DNA of 34,048 nt, from the NCBI GenBank assembly GCA_016716965.1, contig JADJUP010000007.1, positions 1-34,048 of the forward strand. The letters are read 5' to 3'. The notes beneath the pieces were generated by a model. The model searched no databases and had not been told where the DNA came from. It saw nothing but the letters and a program-made list of their open reading frames with translations. The stretch comes from Sulfuritalea sp. Lineage in GTDB: Bacteria; Pseudomonadota; Gammaproteobacteria; Burkholderiales; Rhodocyclaceae. The position numbers were made by a program, and so were the translations under genes. This document shows, piece after piece, positions 15,319 through 23,197 of this stretch; position 1 is the first letter of the stretch, and each line of letters begins with the position of its first letter.

Positions 15319-16953
15319 ATGGATAACCGACGATTGATTCTGCTTCTGGTTTTCAGTTTCTCGCTGATCATGCTGTGGGACGCATGGCAGCGACAGAGCG
15401 CACCGAAACCAACAGTTGCCTCGGCTCCGTCTGCGACGGCGACGGCGACGGCACCAGGGGCCGGCGTGGTACCTACGCCCACCTTGCCAGCGGCCACTGC
15501 GGGAGCGGCCGGCGTGCCGGCAACCGGTGTCGTGGTGCCGCCGGGTACGGCAATTGCGCGTATCCTGACCGACCTGCTGGTCGTTGAAATATCTTCACAC
15601 GGCGGTGACATTACCCGGGTCGAGTTGGTTCGGCATCCGGATTCGGAGGACAAGGCGAAACACTTCGTCCTCCTCGAAAATGGCGGCAAGCATATTTATC
15701 TCGCGCAGTCCGGGGTGATCGGCGATGGATTACCCAACCACAAAATGGAATGGAAGTTGACGCCGGGCGAGCGGGCGCTGAAGGATGGCGAGGACAAGCT
15801 CGAATTCCGTCTCGAAGCTACCGCGGCAAATGGCGCGAAGGTGGCCAAAACCTATGTTTTCACCCGTGGCAGCTATCAAATCGAGGTTCGTCACGAAGGC
15901 GTGGCACCGGGTGCGCATGCCTACTACCAGATAACGCGCGACGGAAAGCCGGCCGGCGAACAAAGCAACGCGATGATGATGGGTGTGGTGACATTCACCG
16001 GCCCAGCGGTATATACCGATGCCGAAAAATTCCAGAAGGTGGAGTTTGCGGACATTCTCAAGGGCAAGGCGAAGTTTGCGCAAAAGGCCGATAACGGCTG
16101 GGTTGCGATGATCCAGCACTATTTCGTTTCGGCATGGCTGCCTCCAACCGGTTCAGCGCGCGAGTTCTTCATGCGCAAGGTTGGCGAGGACCTTTATTCC
16201 GCTGGCGTCATTGTTCCAGTCGGCGCGGACGGGCAAAGCACCGTGTCTCTTTATGTCGGTCCGCAGGAGCAGGCAAAGCTTGAACAGGTGGCTCCCGGCC
16301 TTGATCTGGTCGTGGACTACGGCTGGCTGACGGTTATCGCAGCTCCCTTGTTCTGGGTGCTTGCGGCCATCTACAAACTGGTCGGCAACTGGGGCTGGGC
16401 AATCATGGGCCTTACCCTGTTGCTTAAACTGGCCTTTTTCCCGCTTTCGGCGGCCAGTTACAAGTCGATGGCGAAAATGCGCGTCCTGACGCCCAAGCTG
16501 GTGAAGTTGAAGGAAGTCTACGGCGACGACAAGCAGCGCCTGAACCAGGAAATGATGGCGCTCTACAAGAAGGAGAAGGTCAATCCCCTCGGCGGCTGCC
16601 TGCCGGTTCTGGTTCAGATCCCGGTTTTCATCGCGCTTTACTGGGTGTTGCTGGGTACCGTTGAGATGCGCAATGCGCCGTGGCTGGGCTGGATCACCGA
16701 CCTTTCGGTGAAGGATCCCTACTATGTGCTGCCACTCATCATGGGCGCCACGATGTTCATCCAGACCAAGCTGAACCCGACGCCGCCTGATCCCATCCAG
16801 GCCAAGGTCATGTTGTTCATGCCGATCATGTTTACCGTGATGTTCCTCTGGTTCCCGGCTGGCCTGGTGCTCTACTGGACGGTGAACAACATCCTCTCGA
16901 TCGCGCAGCAGTGGCAGATCACCCGCCTGGTCGAGGCCGGCGAAAAGAAGTAG
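15319..16953 (+). CDS. yidC: Membrane protein insertase YidC
   Basis: 544 residues, the usual length for Gram-negative YidC. A first membrane segment (about 5-22) is followed by a low-complexity Ala/Thr/Pro linker (about 35-75), then the large periplasmic beta domain (about 85-325). The conserved five-helix insertase core begins at about 335. In the groove the key basic residue is a Lys (LLLKLAFFPLSAASYKSMAK) where E. coli has Arg. Later blocks include NPLGGCLPVLVQIPVFIALY and the final LVLYWTVNNILSIAQQWQ. It inserts and folds inner-membrane proteins, alone or with SecYEG, including ATP synthase subunit c, encoded further right. Confidence 0.97.
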   Translation: MDNRRLILLLVFSFSLIMLWDAWQRQSAPKPTVASAPSATATATAPGAGVVPTPTLPAATAGAAGVPATGVVVPPGTAIARILTDLLVVEISSHGGDITRVELVRHPDSEDKAKHFVLLENGGKHIYLAQSGVIGDGLPNHKMEWKLTPGERALKDGEDKLEFRLEATAANGAKVAKTYVFTRGSYQIEVRHEGVAPGAHAYYQITRDGKPAGEQSNAMMMGVVTFTGPAVYTDAEKFQKVEFADILKGKAKFAQKADNGWVAMIQHYFVSAWLPPTGSAREFFMRKVGEDLYSAGVIVPVGADGQSTVSLYVGPQEQAKLEQVAPGLDLVVDYGWLTVIAAPLFWVLAAIYKLVGNWGWAIMGLTLLLKLAFFPLSAASYKSMAKMRVLTPKLVKLKEVYGDDKQRLNQEMMALYKKEKVNPLGGCLPVLVQIPVFIALYWVLLGTVEMRNAPWLGWITDLSVKDPYYVLPLIMGATMFIQTKLNPTPPDPIQAKVMLFMPIMFTVMFLWFPAGLVLYWTVNNILSIAQQWQITRLVEAGEKK

Positions 16954-16964
16954 GCGTGGTTTCG

Positions 16965-17020
16965 ATCCTGCCGGTTGGGACGTCGGTCAATTCACCGCGC
17001 TGACTACGGAAGGGCAGGAT
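16965..17020 (+). promoter_or_regulatory. Inverted repeat covering the mnmE ribosome binding site
   Basis: ATCCTGCC (16965-16972) is complementary to GGCAGGAT (17013-17020), which contains the ribosome binding site and the first two bases of the mnmE ATG. If the RNA folds this way, initiation of mnmE would be reduced. The 40-nt loop makes stability uncertain. Confidence 0.3.
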
Positions 17021-18365
17021 GGGTCAGCCGCGCACCGGGATTATCGCTGCCGTCGCTACGGCTGCCGGCCGGGGTGGAATCGGCGTAGTTCGGGTTTCCG
17101 GACCCGGGCTTTTGCCCTTTGCCCAAGCCCTCTGCGGAAAATCTCCCGAACCGCGCTGCGCGACTCTTTGCCGATTTTCCGGCGCCGACGGGGTGGCCAT
17201 CGACCAGGGCATCCTGCTTTACTTTCCGGCGCCGCACTCCTTTACCGGCGAGGACGTTCTCGAACTTCAGGGGCACGGCGGGCCGGTGGTGATGCAGATG
17301 TTGCTGGGCCGCTGCCTTGAGCTCGGGGCGCGCCTCGCGGAGCCCGGCGAATTTTCGCAGCGCGCGTTTCTCAATGACAAGCTGGACCTGGTTCAGGCCG
17401 AAGCGATCGCCGACCTGATCGAAGCGGGTACTGCGGCAGCGGCGCGCTCGGCCTTGCGCTCGCTGTCGGGCGAGTTCTCGCGTGAGGTTCATGCGCTGGT
17501 GGCGCGCCTGGTCGAGTTGCGCATGCTGGTGGAAGCGACGCTGGATTTTCCCGAAGAGGAAATCGACGTACTTCGTGACACCGACGCGGCGCAGCGCCTG
17601 GGGCGGATTCGCGCCGACCTTGCCGGCCTGCTTGGACGTGCTCGGGCCGGCCGCCTGCTCCGGTCGGGTATGCAGGTCGTGCTTGCCGGTTTGCCGAACG
17701 TCGGCAAGTCGTCGCTGTTGAACCGGCTGGCGGGTGACGAACGGGCAATTGTCACCGCGGTTGCGGGTACTACCCGTGACGCCGTGCGCGAAACCATCCA
17801 GATCGAAGGAATCCCGCTGCATATCGTGGATACGGCAGGTTTGCGGGACACCGATGACGTGGTGGAGCGGATGGGAATCGAACGCACGTGGCGCGAAATT
17901 GAACGCGCCGACGTGGTGGTGCAACTGGTTGATGCGCGCACCGGTGAAACCCCTGCGGATCTGGAGATCGCTGCACTGCTTCCGGTCGGTGTCGAGCGCA
18001 TCGTGGTGGAAAACAAATGCGACCTGGCGCGGCGGGCACCGGCTCGGCAGGCGCGGGATGGCGTCGTGCGTCTGTGCGTGTCGGCGATGACCGGCGACGG
18101 CATGGGGCTGCTCCATGATGAGTTGCTGCGGGTGGCGGGTTGGAGCGGGCATGGCGAAGACGTCGTGCTGGCGCGGGAACGTCATCTCGAGGCGCTCGGC
18201 GTTGCCGCCGAAAAGTCGGCGCTGGCGGCACGGCAGCTGGAGCGGATCGAATTGTGCGCGGAAGAGTTGCGGCTTGCGCAGGAGGCGCTTTCCCGCATAA
18301 CCGGCGAGTTTTCCGCGGATGATCTGCTGGGAGAAATCTTCTCGCGTTTCTGCATCGGCAAATAG
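17019..18365 (+). CDS. mnmE: tRNA modification GTPase MnmE
   Basis: 448 residues, close to the E. coli length. N-terminal folate-binding domain (about 1-120: IAAVATAAGRGGIGVVRVSG, later HGGPVVMQMLL). The middle G domain has the P-loop GLPNVGKSSLLNRL near 225, then TTRD, DTAGLRD and NKCD. The C-terminal tail FCIGK is fully conserved. With MnmG it builds the cmnm5 group on U34 of certain tRNAs. The partner mnmG lies 5 kb downstream, split off by the permease and liv genes. Codons at 18211-18234 share 24 identical bases with the REP-like repeat. Confidence 0.97.
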   Translation: MGQPRTGIIAAVATAAGRGGIGVVRVSGPGLLPFAQALCGKSPEPRCATLCRFSGADGVAIDQGILLYFPAPHSFTGEDVLELQGHGGPVVMQMLLGRCLELGARLAEPGEFSQRAFLNDKLDLVQAEAIADLIEAGTAAAARSALRSLSGEFSREVHALVARLVELRMLVEATLDFPEEEIDVLRDTDAAQRLGRIRADLAGLLGRARAGRLLRSGMQVVLAGLPNVGKSSLLNRLAGDERAIVTAVAGTTRDAVRETIQIEGIPLHIVDTAGLRDTDDVVERMGIERTWREIERADVVVQLVDARTGETPADLEIAALLPVGVERIVVENKCDLARRAPARQARDGVVRLCVSAMTGDGMGLLHDELLRVAGWSGHGEDVVLARERHLEALGVAAEKSALAARQLERIELCAEELRLAQEALSRITGEFSADDLLGEIFSRFCIGK

Positions 18366-18374
18366 GCGGATTTC

Positions 18375-19139
18375 TTGTCCGAAATCGACCTGGTCCTCCT
18401 GTTGGTTGCCGCACTTTTCGCCGGTTTCGTCGATGCGGTGGCGGGAGGTGGTGGGCTGATCCAGGTTCCGGCGCTGCTTGTAGCGCTGCCCGGCGAGGCT
18501 CCGGCGACAGTGTTTGGTACCAATAAATTGTCGAGCATTTTTGGTACCGGCAACGCCGCGCTGCGATATGCCCGACGGATAGCGCTGCCTTGGGGCATCG
18601 CCTTGCCGGCCGCGGGGGCGGCTTTTGTATTTTCATTCGGAGGGGCGGCGGCAGTGGCGTGGATGCCCAAGGATGTCGTGCGCCCGCTGGTGCTTGGAAT
18701 GCTGATACTGGTCATGGTTTACACGGTGGCCCGGCCCGATTTCGGGCATGTGGCCGGGACGAGGTTGTCGGCTGCCAGGGAGCGGAAATGGGGACTCGTG
18801 GCAGGCGCGGTGCTGGGTTTCTATGACGGCTTCTTTGGCCCGGGGGCCGGCAGCTTCATGATTTTTGCATTCGTGCATTTTTTCAGGCTGGATTTCCTGC
18901 ACGCGTCGAGTGCGGCGAAGGTGGTCAACTTTGCGACCAATGCCGCCGCCTTGGCGTACTTTGCGCCTACCGGGCACGTGCTCTGGATGGTCGGGCTGGC
19001 CATGGCCGTGTTCAACATTCTCGGCGCCGTAATGGGGTCACGGCTCGCCCTGCATCACGGCAGCGGTTTTGTCCGCGGAGTCTTCATCGTTGTGGCGGGC
19101 ATCCTCATTGCCCGTTTGGGCTACGATACTTTTTCCTGA
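18375..19139 (+). CDS. TSUP family permease (TauE/SafE-like)
   Basis: 254 residues with about eight membrane segments, the sulfite exporter TauE/SafE (TSUP) pattern. The N-terminal AGFVDAVAGGGGLIQVPALL and the later repeat GFYDGFFGPGAGSFMIFAF are the two family signatures. Start is TTG 18375, nine bases after mnmE; no nearby ATG fits. Members export sulfite, sulfoacetate or other organic anions, and substrates cannot be read from sequence. It is probably cotranscribed with mnmE and followed by a stem-loop. Confidence 0.85.
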   Translation: MSEIDLVLLLVAALFAGFVDAVAGGGGLIQVPALLVALPGEAPATVFGTNKLSSIFGTGNAALRYARRIALPWGIALPAAGAAFVFSFGGAAAVAWMPKDVVRPLVLGMLILVMVYTVARPDFGHVAGTRLSAARERKWGLVAGAVLGFYDGFFGPGAGSFMIFAFVHFFRLDFLHASSAAKVVNFATNAAALAYFAPTGHVLWMVGLAMAVFNILGAVMGSRLALHHGSGFVRGVFIVVAGILIARLGYDTFS

Positions 19140-19140
19140 T

Positions 19141-19217
19141 GGTCCGCAATCGGCCATCGTCATGCCTGTCCAGTCGGCTGCGCCTGGCGATCAGGCCGAT
19201 TGACCATCGGACCTTTT
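19141..19217 (+). terminator. Candidate terminator after the TSUP permease
   Basis: GGTCCG (19141-19146) and AATCGGCC (19148-19155) are complementary to CGGACC (19208-19213) and GGCCGATT (19194-19201). TTTT follows at 19214. This is a long, interrupted stem with a large loop directly after the stop codon. Confidence 0.45.
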
Positions 19218-19261
19218 GCATCTGAAGGCCGGGTGGTTGTTTGTTTATCCTTGACAATGGC

Positions 19262-19290
19262 TTGCGAGGGGTTTTTTGGAAATGTATACT
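19262..19290 (+). promoter_or_regulatory. liv cluster promoter
   Basis: TTGCGA (19262-19267), a 17-bp spacer, and TATACT (19285-19290). A TTGACA at 19251-19256 is too far from this -10 and probably not used with it. The -10 lies inside the palindrome, so binding there would block transcription. Confidence 0.5.
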
Positions 19291-19296
19291 GTATAC
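19284..19296. promoter_or_regulatory. Operator candidate GTATACTGTATAC
   Basis: A 13-bp near-perfect palindrome (only the central base breaks symmetry), centred on the -10 region of the liv promoter. Short GTATAC-type palindromes are typical of GntR-family repressors; no regulator gene is adjacent, so the binder is unknown. Confidence 0.5.
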
Positions 19297-19408
19297 TCGA
19301 GAGCATCCGGATAGACATTTCCAGGCGGACTGTCGGCAAATGATTTGGCGGCCGAGGTTTGTGCGGGGTCGTCGGGGGCGGCTTCCAGGCTAACGAGAGA
19401 GCGGAGTT

Positions 19409-20446
19409 ATGGACCTGCAAATTGCGCTGTTGCTGGGGCAGGATGGCATTACCAACGGCGCGATCTATGCGTTGCTGTCCCTTGCTCTTGTTCTGGTTTT
19501 TGCTGTCACCCGGGTTATCTACATTCCGCAGGGCGAGTTCGTTGCCTATGGCGCGCTGACACTCGCCAGCTTTCAGGCAGGCAAGACACCGGGAACCTTG
19601 TGGCTGTTGATCGCTGCCGGCATCGCCGTGGCCATACTCGATCTCCATCAGGTCTTGCGCGCGCGCACTCTACGAAAGATTCCACGGATAGTGGGCTGGA
19701 ATCTTCTGTATCCGGCGATCGCCGCCGCCGTTGTTTTTCTGCTCAAACCTGGCGAGTTGCCATTGCTGGCACAGATCATCCTGGCTCTGGTTCTGGTGGT
19801 TCCGCTTGGGCCCATGATTTATCGCCTGGCCTATCAACCGCTCGCCGAGGCCAGTGTTCTGGTGTTGCTGATCGTTTCGGTAGCCGTGCATTTTGCGATG
19901 ACAGGCCTCGGGCTACTCTTTTTTGGCGCGGAGGGCTCGCGAACGCCGGCCTTTTCCGATGCGAGTTTCGAATTTGGGCTGCTCACCGTTACCGGCCAGA
20001 CGGTTTGGGTTCTGGGCGCAAGCCTTTTCCTGATCGTTGCGCTTTATCTGTTCTTTGAGCGGACGATCTACGGCAAGGCCTTGCGTGCAACCGCGATGAA
20101 TCGCACCGGTGCGCGGTTGATGGGGATCTCCACGGTGATGGCTGGCAAGTTGTCCTTCTTGCTGGCTGCGTTGATTGGTGCCTTTTCGGGAGTGCTCATC
20201 GCGCCGATAACCACCATTTATTACGACACCGGATTCCTGATCGGTCTCAAAGGGTTTGTAGGTGCCATTGTCGGTGGCTTGGGCAGCTATCCGATTGCAG
20301 CGGCGGGGGCGATCCTGGTCGGCTTGCTGGAAGCCTTTTCGTCCTTCTGGGCGTCGGCGTTCAAGGAGGTCATTGTTTTCACGGTGATCATACCGGTCCT
20401 GATCTGGCTGTCGCTGACGACGCGGCACGTCGAGGAGGAGGAGTGA
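19409..20446 (+). CDS. livH: Branched-chain amino acid-type ABC permease LivH
   Basis: 345 residues, about eight to nine membrane segments. N-terminal DGITNGAIYALLSLALVLVF and IPQGEFVAYGAL are the LivH marks. The cytoplasmic EAA-like loop is near residue 227 (YGKALRATAMNRTGARLMGI), and the late GLKGFVGAIVGGLGSYPIA is conserved. It is slightly longer than E. coli LivH because of an insertion between about residues 55 and 115. It pairs with the LivM half of the next protein to form the membrane channel. The stop overlaps the next start (TGATG). Substrate may be branched-chain amino acids or another small acid; no binding protein is local to help. Confidence 0.88.
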   Translation: MDLQIALLLGQDGITNGAIYALLSLALVLVFAVTRVIYIPQGEFVAYGALTLASFQAGKTPGTLWLLIAAGIAVAILDLHQVLRARTLRKIPRIVGWNLLYPAIAAAVVFLLKPGELPLLAQIILALVLVVPLGPMIYRLAYQPLAEASVLVLLIVSVAVHFAMTGLGLLFFGAEGSRTPAFSDASFEFGLLTVTGQTVWVLGASLFLIVALYLFFERTIYGKALRATAMNRTGARLMGISTVMAGKLSFLLAALIGAFSGVLIAPITTIYYDTGFLIGLKGFVGAIVGGLGSYPIAAAGAILVGLLEAFSSFWASAFKEVIVFTVIIPVLIWLSLTTRHVEEEE

Positions 20447-22233
20447 TGGCGCCGCGATTGTTGCTGGGGATCTTTCTGGCTTTGGTGGCGGTTGCGCCAC
20501 ATGTTGTTTCCGAGTTCCATGTCACCTTGCTCAATTACATCGGCCTGTCGGCATTGGTGGCTTTGGGCTTGGTGTTGCTTACCGGAGTCGGTGGATTGAC
20601 TTCGTTCGGGCAGGCGGCTTTTGTCGGACTCGGTGCCTACGCGACGGCGTACCTGTCGATTGGCGAGGGGCTTCCCGGCTGGCTATCGATGCTTGGCGGC
20701 TCGCCATGGTTGGGCTTGTTGGTGGGCTTGCTGGTCACCGCAGTCGTTGCCTATGTTCTTGGATTGTTGACCTTGGGGCTTTCCGGCCATTTTCTGCCGC
20801 TTGGGACGCTGGCCTGGGGGCTCAGCCTCTACTTCCTGTTTGGCAATCTGCAGTTTCTCGGCGGACATACCGGGCTGGCGGGAATCCCTGCCTTGTCCTT
20901 GTTCGGGTATCCGCTTAAGGAAGGGCGCAGCTTTTTTTATGTCATCTGGGGTGTGGTTCTGGGCGCTGTCTGGCTCAGCAAAAATCTGCTGGATTCGCGG
21001 GAAGGGCGGGCCATTCGAGCTTTGAAGGGGGGGGTGGTCATGGCTGAGGCCATGGGTGTCGACACCACTCGTTCGAAAACCGTGATCTTTCTGGTTGCGG
21101 CCTTGTTTTCCTGTGTTTCCGGCTGGTTGTACGCGCACATGCAGCGCTTCGTCAATCCGACACCTTTCGGCCTGCATCTGGGTATCGAGTACCTTTTCAT
21201 GGCAGTGGTCGGCGGTGCTGGTCATGTCTGGGGTGCGGTTGTTGGTGCGGCGGTGATAACGGTGCTCAAGCAGTGGCTTCAGGACTTGCTACCGAGTTTG
21301 CTCGGTGCTTCGGGAAACTTCGAGATGATCGTGTTTGGCATCATGATGATCGTCGTTCTACAGCGCGCACGAGAGGGGCTGTGGCCGATGCTGACCCGGC
21401 TTGTTCCCCAACGCAGTACGCCATCGGCTATCGAGGATGCTCCGGCGCTGGCCAGGAAAGCGCTCCCGGAGCCAGGGAAGGTTTTGCTGGAGGCGAGGAG
21501 TATCGTCAAACGATTTGGCGGGTTGGTGGCGAACAACAATCTCGATCTGACTGTGAAAGCCGGGGAGGTCATGGCGCTGATCGGACCGAATGGCGCGGGC
21601 AAATCGACCATGTTCAACTGCATTTCCGGGGTCGATTCCGCTACCGAGGGCGAGGTGTTGTTCTGTGGTCAGGAAGTGACACGGCTCAATTCACGGCAGA
21701 TCGCGCGGTTGGGAATGAGTCGTACGTTTCAGCATGTTCGCCTTTTGCCGGCAATGAGCGTCCTCGAGAATGTCGCCATAGGCGGCCACCTGCGGGGTAG
21801 CAAGGGTGTCTTTCCGGCGATGTTGCATCTTGAGCGGATGGAAGAAAAGCGCTTGCTGGCCGAGGCGGCGCGCCAGGTCGAGCGCGTCGGCCTCAAGGAT
21901 TCAATGTTTGAAGCTGCAGGCAGTCTGGCGTTGGGTCAGCAACGGACCCTTGAGATTGCACGCGCGCTTTGTGCCGACCCCTGCCTGCTGCTTTTGGATG
22001 AACCGGCGGCCGGTTTGCGCTATCTTGAAAAGCAGGCACTGGCTGAGTTGCTCCGAAAGTTGCGCTCCGAGGGGATGGGGATTCTGCTGGTGGAGCACGA
22101 CATGGATTTCGTCATGGGTCTTGCAGATCGAGTCGTGGTCATGGAGTTTGGTGAAAAGATTGCCGAAGGTTTGCCCGAAGAAGTACAGCGAAACCCGGCG
22201 GTGCTAGAGGCTTACCTCGGAGGGGTCGACTGA
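20446..22233 (+). CDS. LivM-LivG fusion: ABC permease joined to ATP-binding protein
   Basis: 595 residues from ATG 20446, behind GAGGAGGAG. Residues 1 to about 310 are a LivM permease (TGVGGLTSFGQAAFVGLGAY near 45, EYLFMAVVGGAGHVWGAVVG near 248). After a short linker (about 315-340) comes a LivG ATPase from about 345: Walker A GPNGAGKST near 380, signature LALGQQRTLEIARAL near 494, Walker B LLLLDEPAAGL, and the switch histidine in LVEHDMDF. Fusing the two ties one ATPase to one permease half. Single-polypeptide LivM-LivG proteins occur in other proteobacteria. Overlaps both neighbours by a few bases, so the three genes are coupled. Confidence 0.9.
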   Translation: MAPRLLLGIFLALVAVAPHVVSEFHVTLLNYIGLSALVALGLVLLTGVGGLTSFGQAAFVGLGAYATAYLSIGEGLPGWLSMLGGSPWLGLLVGLLVTAVVAYVLGLLTLGLSGHFLPLGTLAWGLSLYFLFGNLQFLGGHTGLAGIPALSLFGYPLKEGRSFFYVIWGVVLGAVWLSKNLLDSREGRAIRALKGGVVMAEAMGVDTTRSKTVIFLVAALFSCVSGWLYAHMQRFVNPTPFGLHLGIEYLFMAVVGGAGHVWGAVVGAAVITVLKQWLQDLLPSLLGASGNFEMIVFGIMMIVVLQRAREGLWPMLTRLVPQRSTPSAIEDAPALARKALPEPGKVLLEARSIVKRFGGLVANNNLDLTVKAGEVMALIGPNGAGKSTMFNCISGVDSATEGEVLFCGQEVTRLNSRQIARLGMSRTFQHVRLLPAMSVLENVAIGGHLRGSKGVFPAMLHLERMEEKRLLAEAARQVERVGLKDSMFEAAGSLALGQQRTLEIARALCADPCLLLLDEPAAGLRYLEKQALAELLRKLRSEGMGILLVEHDMDFVMGLADRVVVMEFGEKIAEGLPEEVQRNPAVLEAYLGGVD

Positions 22234-22973
22234 TGGGTGAAGTGCGCTCGATACTCGAAGTTGACGATCTCTGTGTTGCGTACGGCAAGGTAGAGGCTTT
22301 GCACCATGTAGGGATCCGGGTGGGGGAAGGACAGATCGTTACCGTAATTGGTCCAAATGGTGCGGGAAAAACCACCATGCTTTCCGCGATCATGGGTGTG
22401 CTGCCGCATACCAAAGGTGAGATCCGATTTCTTGGAGATGATGTCGGGGACACCGAGGTGGAGCAGATGGTGGCCAGGGGCATCACGCTGGTGCCGGAGT
22501 CGCGCGCGTTGTTTGGTGAAATGAGCGTCGAGGATAACTTGTTGCTGGGTGCTTTCATGCGGCGGCGTATGGGATTTCGCGATCATGAGAGCACCATGTC
22601 GGATGTTTTCCGGATATTCCCCCGGCTGAAGGAGCGCAGAAGCCAGTACGCGGGCACCCTTTCCGGTGGTGAAAGACAGATGCTTGCTGTCGGGCGGGCA
22701 TTGATGGCCAAGCCCAAATTGTTGATGCTGGATGAGCCGAGTCTCGGTTTGGCGCCACTGATCGTCAAGGAGATATTTCGAGTCATTGCTGATCTTAAAA
22801 GTACCGGGGTTTCGATTCTGTTGGTCGAGCAGAATGCGCGAGCGGCGCTGAAGGTTGCTGATTACGGGTACGTTCTTGAAACCGGTGAAATGGCCCTTGA
22901 AGGTGCGAGCAGTGTTTTGCTGGATGATCCGAAGGTGGTGGAGTCCTATTTGGGGCTTGGTGGCAAGCAATAG
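22233..22973 (+). CDS. livF: ABC transporter ATP-binding protein LivF
   Basis: 246 residues. Walker A GPNGAGKTT near 42, signature LSGGERQMLAVGRALM near 146, Walker B LLMLDEPSLGLAP near 165, switch His replaced by Gln as usual in LivF (LVEQN). It is the second ATPase of the liv transporter, working with the LivG half of the fusion. The ATG overlaps the stop of the fusion gene. It is the last gene of the cluster; the parS sites begin 20 bp past its stop. Confidence 0.93.
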   Translation: MGEVRSILEVDDLCVAYGKVEALHHVGIRVGEGQIVTVIGPNGAGKTTMLSAIMGVLPHTKGEIRFLGDDVGDTEVEQMVARGITLVPESRALFGEMSVEDNLLLGAFMRRRMGFRDHESTMSDVFRIFPRLKERRSQYAGTLSGGERQMLAVGRALMAKPKLLMLDEPSLGLAPLIVKEIFRVIADLKSTGVSILLVEQNARAALKVADYGYVLETGEMALEGASSVLLDDPKVVESYLGLGGKQ

Positions 22974-22992
22974 TCTTCTACCCTGCTGCGGT

Positions 22993-23008
22993 TGTTTCAC
23001 GTGAAACT
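22993..23008. promoter_or_regulatory. parS: parS site 1
   Basis: TGTTTCACGTGAAACT, one base from the bacterial parS consensus, with a perfect 14-bp palindrome at 22994-23007. It is the centromere-like site to which ParB binds. Confidence 0.93.
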
Positions 23009-23017
23009 TGGGGTTCC

Positions 23018-23033
23018 TGTTTCACGTGAAACT
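23018..23033. promoter_or_regulatory. parS: parS site 2
   Basis: An identical 16-mer, 25 bp centre to centre from site 1. Two sites so close, just upstream of mnmG and 3.5 kb from parB, mark the origin-proximal segregation locus. Confidence 0.93.
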
Positions 23034-23197
23034 GGGCATAGGTCCAATAGCTTTCCTCTTTGAACTCCGGGATGCAATTGGGAACGAGTGGCGGCTGTGT
23101 TTTTTAAGTGGGAGGCGTATGATTGCGCCTCTTTTTGGAAACGCGACTTTTACGTTGCGTGCCAGCCAGCCGAAGCAAATCCCCAGGACCGAGCAGC

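Noticed and set aside
15428..15450. Short GACGGC tandem run in yidC
   Set aside because: It encodes part of the low-complexity Ala/Thr linker usual in YidC; it is too short to call a functional repeat.
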